A stretch of 6,418 nt of DNA from Bacteroides sp. (GTDB taxonomy: Bacteria; Bacteroidota; Bacteroidia; Bacteroidales; Bacteroidaceae): NCBI GenBank assembly GCA_021204375.1, contig JAJPZL010000401.1, positions 7,770 through 14,187 on the forward strand, read 5' to 3'. This document shows, in pieces, positions 1 through 5,977 of this stretch. The notes under the pieces are model-generated. The model saw nothing but the letters and a program-made list of their open reading frames with translations, was not told where the DNA came from and made no database searches. How positions within the stretch are numbered: position 1 is the first letter of the stretch; the number at the start of each line of letters is the position of its first letter. Both the position numbers and the translations under genes were made by a program.

Positions 1-222
1 ATGCAGGGCAGTCTCGATCATGGAGAGGGTAAAACCTTTGATCCCGTAACCATACAGGGATATATTGCGGATCTCTGTTTCATAAAGAGCGTGGAAAATC
101 TCTTCCCGGGCAGCATATTCACTAAGAAGGCGGGCAAACTTTTGCTCTGCTTCCCGGAAATAGGGTTCATTGATCCAGAGGGTATCGTCGGCATCAAAGC
201 CGATCACTTTTATATTTTTCAT
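1..222 (-). CDS. HAD-family hydrolase, N-terminal part (3' end outside window)
   Basis: Reading the minus strand from the ATG at 222 gives 74 uninterrupted codons running off the left edge, so the C-terminal part is missing. The protein begins MKNIKVIGFDADDTLW, which is motif I of the haloacid dehalogenase (HAD) superfamily. Asp10 would be the nucleophile and Asp12 the general acid/base of a phosphoryl-transfer reaction, usually a small-molecule phosphatase. The helical stretch after about residue 18 fits a C1-type cap domain inserted after motif I. There is no signal peptide, so a cytoplasmic enzyme is expected. Substrate cannot be told. Motifs II to IV lie outside the window. The gene is divergent from murF, and a TAnnTTTG element sits 19 nt upstream of the ATG, which supports this start. 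Confidence 0.88.
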   Translation of the reverse strand, partial: MKNIKVIGFDADDTLWINEPYFREAEQKFARLLSEYAAREEIFHALYETEIRNISLYGYGIKGFTLSMIETALH

Positions 223-241
223 GATAACTCCGTTAAAGGAA

Positions 242-249
242 CAAAATTA
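242..249 (-). promoter_or_regulatory. Putative Bacteroidota -7 element for the HAD gene
   Basis: On the minus strand this reads TAATTTTG, a full match to the TAnnTTTG -7 consensus of the Bacteroidota primary sigma factor. It lies 19 nt before the HAD start codon, implying a very short leader. No TTTG -33 element is found at the usual distance, so this rests on one half of the promoter plus position. Confidence 0.5.
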
Positions 250-370
250 CAATAATTATTCAGAATCCATACACAGCAAAGAACTCCTGTGCGCCCATCT
301 GTGTTAATAGAACAGCTTTCGGGACCCATAAAAAGTAAAGCGGTAAGAAAAGTTATATTCAGATTTATTT

Positions 371-378
371 TATCTTTG
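371..378 (+). promoter_or_regulatory. Putative Bacteroidota -7 element for murF
   Basis: TATCTTTG matches the TAnnTTTG -7 consensus and ends 22 nt before the murF ATG, the same geometry as for the HAD and VanZ genes here. The -33 region is AT-rich but lacks a clear TTTG. The 178-bp gap between the HAD gene and murF appears to hold only these two divergent promoters. Confidence 0.5.
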
Positions 379-400
379 TTCTCTACTTATTCAACAGTTT

Positions 401-1699
401 ATGAAGATCTCTACACTTTATACCCTCTTTCAGGAATGTTCGGGAGTGACCACGGACAGCCGGAAAATTGTTCCCGATATACTTTATATTGCCCTGCGGG
501 GAGAAAAATTCAATGGAAATGAGTTTGCAGCCGAAGCGCTCCGTACGGGAGCTTTGTATGCGGTTATTGATGATCCTGCTTATGATCAGCCGGAGAACGA
601 TAAGATCATTCTGGTGGAAGATTCCCTGAAAACATTACAGGAGTTGGCTTCCTACCACCGTAAAGCATTGGGTACTACCATTATCGGCATTACGGGGACG
701 AACGGTAAGACAACGACTAAAGAGTTGATCGCTGCCGTATTATCGGGATCTTACCGGGTTCTTTATACGCAGGGTAACCTGTACAACCACATCGGCGTAC
801 CCCTTACTTTGTTACAGTTAACCCCGCAACATCAACTGGCGGTTATTGAAATGGGTGCCAGCCATCCGGGAGAGATTCGCACACTGGCCGACATAGCTGA
901 TCCGGATTGCGGACTTATTACTAATGTAGGGAAAGCGCACCTGGAAGGGTTTAGCTCTTTTGAAGGGGTAATCCGTACCAAAGGAGAATTGTATGAATAC
1001 CTGAGAGAAAAAAAAGGAAGTACGGTATTTATTCATCACGAGAATAGCTACCTGATGGATAGGGCACAGAGACTGAATGCAATCTACTACGGTACGGAAG
1101 AGGATCTGTATGTGAACGGCCGGATCACAGGTTCTTCTCCTTATCTTTCGTTTGAATGGAAAGCCGGCAGGGAGGGTGCTCACCATCCGCGAGAGACCCG
1201 GTTGATCGGGGCCTATAACTTTGAGAATGCCCTGGCAGCTATTACCATCGGACGCTATTTTGACGTGGAACCGCATAAGATCAATGAGGCTCTTTCCGGC
1301 TATACGCCGACCAATAACCGCTCACAGTTAACAGAAACAGTAAAGAACAAACTTATTCTGGATGCTTATAACGCCAACCCAACCAGTATGAAAGCTGCCC
1401 TGACCAATTTTAAGATAATGAATGCACCCCGTAAGATGGTGATCCTGGGAGATATGAAGGAGCTGGGAGAAGATAGTCATGAGGAACACCAGAAGATTGT
1501 CTCTTTGCTGGAAGACTCTCAGTTTGAAAGAGTGATACTGGTAGGCGGGAATTTCTGTCAGACGGAAAACAGTTATGAGTGTTATAATACGACAGAAAAA
1601 ACCCTCCGGGCGCTGGAAACAGCTTCTCCGGAAGGCTATCTTATTTTAATTAAAGGCTCAAACAGTATGCACTTAACTCAAGTCACGAATCATTTATAA
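401..1699 (+). CDS. murF: UDP-N-acetylmuramoyl-tripeptide--D-alanyl-D-alanine ligase (MurF)
   Basis: MurF joins D-Ala-D-Ala to the UDP-MurNAc-tripeptide using ATP, the last cytoplasmic amino-acid addition in peptidoglycan precursor synthesis. The 432-residue product has full family length and the three Mur ligase domains. The N-terminal UDP-binding domain includes TTDSRK near residue 17. The central ATPase has the P-loop GITGTNGKTTTKE at about 96-108 with Lys103, the EMGASHPGEI segment at 150-159, NVGKAHLEGF at 176-184, and Lys194 in TKGE as the likely carbamylated lysine. The C-terminal domain has DAYNANPTSM at 321-330 and ILGDMKELG at 348-356. The ATG at 401 puts the N-terminal domain at its usual start and lies 22 nt past a -7 element. 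It does not sit in a mur gene cluster here: the upstream gene is divergent and the downstream gene is convergent, overlapping the last 10 bp. Confidence 0.96.
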   Translation: MKISTLYTLFQECSGVTTDSRKIVPDILYIALRGEKFNGNEFAAEALRTGALYAVIDDPAYDQPENDKIILVEDSLKTLQELASYHRKALGTTIIGITGTNGKTTTKELIAAVLSGSYRVLYTQGNLYNHIGVPLTLLQLTPQHQLAVIEMGASHPGEIRTLADIADPDCGLITNVGKAHLEGFSSFEGVIRTKGELYEYLREKKGSTVFIHHENSYLMDRAQRLNAIYYGTEEDLYVNGRITGSSPYLSFEWKAGREGAHHPRETRLIGAYNFENALAAITIGRYFDVEPHKINEALSGYTPTNNRSQLTETVKNKLILDAYNANPTSMKAALTNFKIMNAPRKMVILGDMKELGEDSHEEHQKIVSLLEDSQFERVILVGGNFCQTENSYECYNTTEKTLRALETASPEGYLILIKGSNSMHLTQVTNHL

Positions 1700-3144
1700 G
1701 TTACTTCTGTTCTCAGCATTCCACCTACTGCCTTTTGTACACGATGCACTGCATCAGGCATTTTTTTATGCCGGGAACAGGAAGAGCGAGGAAAGGCAGA
1801 CGGAAGAGGTTCACCAGTAATGTGAGCAATAGCAACTGCCAGTAATGGTTCCTGTTCATCTCCCAAAGGAGCCGCACAGGTCAACAGATCTTCTTCCACC
1901 GGAATATCCGGAGAGAGACTTCCGTTAAAAGTAGTAGCAGGGTCGGCATTATCAAAACGATAGATCATGGTATAAATATCCCAATTCTCCATAAAACCGG
2001 GATAGCTGTCATATAAATAGGAGGGATCAGCCAGAATACCCCCACAATATTTTCCGGATGTTGCTTCGCCGATCAATGTAACATCTATATAGGGAGATAA
2101 TCCTACAATGGTGGCTTCTGATGCAGAAGCAGTAGAACCGGTTGTAAGAATATAGATATCTTTTAGTTCCAGACTCTCTTCTATTTTATCAGTGACTCTT
2201 ACTCCGTCGTCGTTCTTATATTGATAGGTATAAGTGTAATAGCTATTAACATCTTCACCTTTTCTTTTATAATAGTCCATCCAATCCTGGTTCCACTCTT
2301 CTGTAAGGTAGATACTTTTACTCTCTACCATAGAGGCAGGCACCAGCATGCTACAGAGGTATTGGGAAGTAATGGAATAACCGCCGGGATTATAGCGCAG
2401 ATCCAGTACCAGGTCTGTTACTCCTTCCGATTTAAAGGTGGAGATAACTTCCCGGAGGCTTTCATGAGATCGGAGAGTGTAATCGGTATAGTGCAAATAC
2501 CCGATCGTATATATCCCTTTTTTGATGACAGTGAACACATTAACCGGATCCTGGTACATGGTAACAGCCGTCAGGGAAATCTCTTACTCCAGATCTTTAA
2601 TGATGTAGTATTCCGGATCATACACTCCCAGGCCGATAGTAACGGAAGAGGAGTAATAAAGATCGGTATAATTAGAGGAGTTCATCTCTTTTCCATTAAT
2701 CTGGAAGATCACATCTCCTCTTTGCAGGCCGGCTTTATCAGCCGGAGAACCGGAATAGACGAACTCTACCACGGCAAAGACCTGATCGGTCGTATCGCCA
2801 AATCTCCAGAATTGCAGGGAGTAGTCATAAGTGGTTTCCACTCCGGCAAAAGAATTAGAGAGAGCCTTTATATCATCGGTCAGGGTAGACCATTTATCAG
2901 CCGTATAGACCATCTCTTTGAAATAGTTGAACGGATCGCTGTGAGTACGGATATCCAGACCGGTATCTATTTGATCGTTCCAGAGGTAATAGGTCTGCTG
3001 GCAATCTGCTATGAACCGATTAATAAAGTAGTACTCTGGCGAATCTTCCGGAACATCAGGTCTACTTCCCGTAGCGGGATCATCATCCTTACAGGAGAAC
3101 AGGAGGCAGAGAACTGCTAAAAGAGATATCCATTTGATCTTCAT
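1690..3144 (-). pseudogene. Lipoprotein S41-family peptidase interrupted by an in-frame TAA
   Basis: The ATG at 3144 starts a lipoprotein signal peptide with lipobox LFSC and Cys18, followed by KDDD, which resembles the Bacteroidota surface-export signal. Next come an N-terminal helical domain typical of Bacteroidota S41 proteins (about 36-110) and a PDZ-like domain (about 120-180, with AGLQRGDVIFQINGK). Translation then meets TAA at 2586-2584 after 186 residues. The same frame continues with EISLTAVT and the catalytic region down to TGA at 1690: LDLRYNPGG, then STASASE with the expected Ser nucleophile (codon 2127-2125) and GEATSGK with the expected Lys (codon 2052-2050). Their 25-residue spacing equals that of Ser430/Lys455 in E. 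coli Prc. Without the stop the protein would be about 484 residues, normal for the family. A restart at the ATG at 2559 would give 289 residues with no signal peptide or PDZ. The gene follows the VanZ gene by 2 nt. Function is inferred to be cell-envelope or extracellular proteolysis, now probably lost unless the stop is an error. Confidence 0.85.
1729..1767 (+). terminator. Possible intrinsic terminator for murF, inside the opposing gene
   Basis: About 45 nt past the murF stop, the arms GATGC (1743-1747) and GCATC (1751-1755) flank a 3-nt loop. An outer TGCC/GGCA pair (1729-1732 and 1757-1760) could extend the stem across an asymmetric internal loop, and seven T residues follow at 1761-1767. 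This is the only terminator-like structure for murF, but the stem is short and it lies in the coding sequence of the S41 gene, so it may be chance. Confidence 0.27.
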
Positions 3145-3146
3145 AA

Positions 3147-3545
3147 TTATCTGTTTTTAATATGTTTTTGATACCAGGGGCGCAGGATATACAGGGAAAA
3201 GAGAGCACCCAGAAGTGCTTCTATACTATTGGCTGCAAAGTCCAGCCATTCGCCTCCCCGGTGTTTGGTACAATAGGCTTGTAGAACCTCCACCACGCCA
3301 CCCAGCAGGATGGGACAGAGAAAAGCGCCTGTCCAGGCATGTATCATATTACCCTTACCCTGATGGTTCCTGAAAAATTCCAGCCACAGCATGAACGATA
3401 AACCAAAGTACATTCCTATATGGGCTACTTTGTCCAGATTGGGTATTTTATCAAGCCCGGTAGAGGGTGGCCTGAAAAAAGATAAGTATAATACGATAGC
3501 TACAACCAGCAGGGAGAAGGGATATTTTTTAAGATAGTAAAGCAT
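3147..3545 (-). CDS. VanZ-like family membrane protein
   Basis: The 132-residue product has about four hydrophobic segments (roughly 9-23, 43-57, 70-86 and 104-120) and the conserved polar residues of the VanZ-like family: LDKVAHIGMYFGLS at 38-50 (Asp39, Lys40, His42), EVLQ at 86-89, and a final region GGEWLDFAANSIEALLG with Asp102 and Asn106. The family is named after the teicoplanin-resistance protein VanZ, but the biochemical role of most members is unknown, and nothing here indicates glycopeptide resistance. An in-frame ATG exists at 3617, but the start at 3545 is preferred: it gives a normal N-terminus (MLYYLKKYPF) and lies 22 nt downstream of a TAnnTTTG element, whereas the longer start would be upstream of that promoter. 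Only 2 nt separate its TAA from the S41 ATG, so the two are probably cotranscribed. Confidence 0.86.
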   Translation of the reverse strand: MLYYLKKYPFSLLVVAIVLYLSFFRPPSTGLDKIPNLDKVAHIGMYFGLSFMLWLEFFRNHQGKGNMIHAWTGAFLCPILLGGVVEVLQAYCTKHRGGEWLDFAANSIEALLGALFSLYILRPWYQKHIKNR

Positions 3546-3567
3546 ACTTAGTTGGTTAATGAACACA

Positions 3568-3575
3568 CAAAAGTA
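3568..3575 (-). promoter_or_regulatory. Putative Bacteroidota -7 element for the VanZ-S41 unit
   Basis: The minus strand reads TACTTTTG, matching TAnnTTTG, 22 nt before the preferred VanZ start at 3545. A TTTG lies 24 nt further upstream, slightly beyond the usual -33 distance. The element supports the shorter VanZ start and makes this the likely promoter for both genes. Confidence 0.5.
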
Positions 3576-3587
3576 AGAAACATTTTC

Positions 3588-3595
3588 TATATTTA
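3588..3595 (+). promoter_or_regulatory. Weak -7-like element for the transporter gene
   Basis: TATATTTA resembles the TAnnTTTG consensus except for its last base and lies 47 nt before the transporter ATG. It is the best candidate in the 97-bp divergent region shared with the VanZ gene, but that region is AT-rich and the match is imperfect. No -33 element is evident. Confidence 0.25.
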
Positions 3596-3642
3596 CGCTC
3601 AAATCAAAAAAATACAACTAATTGTAAGCTAAGACAATATAT

Positions 3643-5013
3643 ATGAGTAAAAAAGAAAGAGCGAATTTCGGGAGTAAACTGGGAGTTATCCTGGCATCGG
3701 CAGGATCTGCTATCGGATTAGGAAACATATGGAGATTCCCGTATGAAACGGGAAATCACGGAGGTGCTGCTTTTATTCTGATCTATCTGGCCTGTATCCT
3801 TTTGCTGGGATTACCCATCATGATCTCTGAGTTCCTGATCGGCCGGCATTCCCGCTCCAATACAGCCAGAGCCTATCAGGTACTGGCTCCCGGCACTCAA
3901 TGGAAATGGGTAGGCCGTATAGGAGTAGGAACCGGTTTTTTAATTTTGAGTTATTATTCGGTAGTAGCCGGATGGACCTTTGAGTATGTTTTCGAGGCAG
4001 TCACCAACAAGTTCGCCGGTAAAACTTCTGACGAGTTTATTCAATCTTTCCAGGCTTTTTCTTCCAATCCCTGGAAACCGGTACTCTGGCTGGTCGCTTT
4101 TCTCTTATCCACACACTTTATTATTGTAAAAGGGGTAGAAAAGGGGATTGAGAGATCTTCTAAAATTATGATGCCTACTCTTTTTATCCTAATCATCATC
4201 CTGGTAGGATGTTCTATTACATTGCCGGGAGCTGACAAGGGAATTGAGTTCCTACTGAAACCGGATTTTTCGAAAGTAGATTCTTCTGTATTTCTGGGAG
4301 CAATGGGACAAGCATTTTTTTCCATGAGTTTAGGGATGGGATGTCTCTGTACGTATGCTTCTTATTTCAGCAAAGAGACCAATCTTACCAAAACCGCATT
4401 TAGTGTAGGACTTATTGATACGCTTGTGGCTATCCTGGCTGGCTTTATTATTTTTCCTGCTGCCTTTGCAGTAGGGATTAATCCGGATGCCGGTCCAAGC
4501 CTGATCTTTATTACGTTGCCGAACGTATTCCAACAAGCTTTTTCCGGAGTTCCTGTACTGGCCTATTTGTTCTCCGTACTATTTTATATACTCCTGGCAG
4601 TAGCGGCACTTACTTCGACTATTTCCATGCACGAAGTAGTAACGGCCTATCTGCACGAAGAGTTTAAGTTTACCCGCAGCAGAGCGGCACAGATCGTAAC
4701 GGGTTCCTGCATCATACTGGGCATCTTCTGTTCACTCTCTTTAGGACCGACCCAGGATTATACGCTCTTTGGAATGGGCACGTTTGATCTGTTTGATTTT
4801 GTAACAACCAAGATCATGCTTCCGCTGGGAGGTATGTTAATTGCTATCTTTACTGGCTGGTACCTGGATAAGAAAATTGTTTGGGAAGAGGTCACGAATG
4901 ACGGTACCTTAAAGATGCCGCTTTATAAAGCCTTTATCTTCCTGCTTCGTTTTATTGCTCCGATAGCTATTACCCTTGTATTTATTGATGAATTAGGATT
5001 ATTGGGTACATAA
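3643..5013 (+). CDS. Sodium-dependent transporter, NSS (SLC6/LeuT-like) family
   Basis: The 456-residue inner-membrane protein is a full-length member of the neurotransmitter:sodium symporter family, which couples Na+ entry to uptake of amino acids or related compounds. Transmembrane helix 1 carries the signature GSAIGLGNIWRFPY at 21-34. By hand alignment to LeuT, Gly21, Ala23, Ile24 and Asn28 match Na+-site residues, Tyr105 (SYYSVVAGW) matches the substrate-site Tyr108, FFSMSLGMG at 225-233 is the unwound part of helix 6, and Thr324-Ser325 (AALTSTIS) match the Na2 pair Thr354-Ser355. Eleven or twelve membrane spans are likely, ending close to the C-terminus. The substrate cannot be called from sequence; amino acids are the usual cargo of bacterial members. 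Its TAA directly abuts the ATG of the next gene, so the two are probably cotranscribed. The ATG at 3643 gives MSKKERANFGSKLG, the normal N-terminus for the family. Confidence 0.93.
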   Translation: MSKKERANFGSKLGVILASAGSAIGLGNIWRFPYETGNHGGAAFILIYLACILLLGLPIMISEFLIGRHSRSNTARAYQVLAPGTQWKWVGRIGVGTGFLILSYYSVVAGWTFEYVFEAVTNKFAGKTSDEFIQSFQAFSSNPWKPVLWLVAFLLSTHFIIVKGVEKGIERSSKIMMPTLFILIIILVGCSITLPGADKGIEFLLKPDFSKVDSSVFLGAMGQAFFSMSLGMGCLCTYASYFSKETNLTKTAFSVGLIDTLVAILAGFIIFPAAFAVGINPDAGPSLIFITLPNVFQQAFSGVPVLAYLFSVLFYILLAVAALTSTISMHEVVTAYLHEEFKFTRSRAAQIVTGSCIILGIFCSLSLGPTQDYTLFGMGTFDLFDFVTTKIMLPLGGMLIAIFTGWYLDKKIVWEEVTNDGTLKMPLYKAFIFLLRFIAPIAITLVFIDELGLLGT

Positions 5014-5916
5014 ATGTGGAAAGACTTTTTCTATTTCTCTAAAAAAGAACGTCAGGGTATTATTTATTATCGGTATTAATTGTGATTTCTCTTTTAATAC
5101 CTCTTCTCTATCCGTCTGACCGGGAGGTGACTCCTTATGATTATACGGAGTTTGAAGAGAAGTATGGTGACTGGTTCTCTTCTTTAACGAACGAGAAAGA
5201 AAAAAGAGAGACAACTATCATAACTGCCCAAAAAGAGATCATCCTGAAACCGTTTGACCCCAATCGGGCGAATTCTCTGACATTGGTTTCCTTAGGCCTT
5301 CCTGGATGGATGGCAGGGAATGTATTGCAGTACCGGCGCAAAGAAGGTTCTTTCAAAAAAAAGGGAGGATTTCCGGAAGATATATGGGTTAAGCAAAGAG
5401 AAGTATCAGGAACTCTATCCTTATATAGAGATCCCGGCAGAAGAGACTTCTGCTACGGAGATCGAAGTAAAAGAAGAAGGCACTCCTACCGTAGCCCTCA
5501 TAGAAAAACCTTTTAAATATGAGAAAGGTATGCGGATAGAGTTAAACCGGGCGGATACGACCGAATTGAAAAAGATCCCGGGTATAGGTTCGGTCTATGC
5601 TAGACGAATTGTAAACTACCGGAACAGGCTGGGTGGTTTCTACACCACGGCTCAGTTGCAGGAGATCGAACTGGAGGCAGACTCCCTGATGCAATGGTTT
5701 ATTATTGATAGTACGGAAATCACCCGGATACCGATCAATAAGAGCAGCATAGAACGCCTCCGGAATCATCCTTATATTAATTTTTACCAGGCTAAAGCTT
5801 TTATAGAACACCGGAAAAAAAGAGGGAATATTGTGAGCCTGGACGAGTTCCGGTTGTATGAAGAATTTACGGAAGAGGACCTCGAAAGGATATTCTATTA
5901 TATCACCTTTAATTAA
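5014..5916 (+). pseudogene. Membrane-anchored helix-hairpin-helix (ComEA-like) protein, two frameshifts
   Basis: The first frame starts MWKDFFYFSKKERQGII and would stop at TAA 5077. One frame over, a hydrophobic anchor follows (LLSVLIVISLLIPLLYP), then a linker and a first HhH-like region around FDPNRANSLTLVSLGLPGW. At the A8 run 5355-5362 the reading returns to the original frame, which continues EDFRKIYGLSKEKYQELYPYI and then a canonical HhH motif, IPGIGSVYARRIVNYR (about 5572-5619), a third HhH-like repeat, and TAA at 5914-5916. Joined, this gives about 300 residues with one N-terminal membrane span and three HhH units. HhH units usually bind DNA without sequence specificity; the ComEA comparison suggests, but does not show, a role with DNA at the membrane. 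As read, translation from the ATG gives only 21 residues. Codon usage and protein sense are intact on both sides of each break, so the lesions are recent or are sequence errors. Confidence 0.82.
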
Positions 5917-5920
5917 AACA

Positions 5921-5958
5921 GAGGGCAGATCAACTGAATAATCCGCCCTCGTTTTTTT
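5921..5958 (+). terminator. Intrinsic terminator after the transporter-HhH unit
   Basis: Arms at 5921-5930 (GAGGGCAGAT) and 5941-5950 (ATCCGCCCTC) pair over 10 positions with one A-C mismatch, around a 10-nt loop, followed by G and seven T residues (5952-5958). It begins 4 nt after the HhH gene stop. On the minus strand the same hairpin is followed by TGTTTTAATT, so it may also serve, more weakly, the convergent lipoprotein gene. Confidence 0.88.
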
Positions 5959-5977
5959 GTCAATCAAAAAAGAAGAA

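Noticed and set aside
289..522. Plus-strand open frame of 77 codons overlapping the start of murF
   Set aside because: Its start is a GTG ahead of the murF promoter element and most of it runs out of frame through murF; the composition is not protein-like.
1757..1772. Inverted repeat GGCAT-T6-ATGCC as a separate bidirectional terminator
   Set aside because: The stem is only 5 bp and the T run is in the loop instead of after the stem, so it does not have terminator form by itself.
2584..2586. Stop-codon reassignment or selenocysteine/pyrrolysine insertion at the S41 TAA
   Set aside because: murF, the transporter, the VanZ gene, the HhH gene and the lipoprotein all end in TAA, so TAA is a normal stop here. 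Selenocysteine uses TGA and pyrrolysine uses TAG.
2221..3120. Long open frame of 299 codons on the plus strand
   Set aside because: It lies antisense to the S41 gene, whose minus-strand frame shows recognisable signal peptide, PDZ and catalytic motifs on both sides. The plus-strand translation has no recognisable domain, and no promoter precedes it.
3147..3545. Glycopeptide-resistance role for the VanZ-like protein
   Set aside because: There are no vanHAX or vanRS genes nearby, and the VanZ-like family is widespread in bacteria without such resistance.
5014..5916. Programmed frameshifting as the normal way to make the HhH protein
   Set aside because: It would need two events in opposite directions about 290 nt apart. 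The first site lacks a slippery heptamer, so two single-base errors or mutations are simpler.
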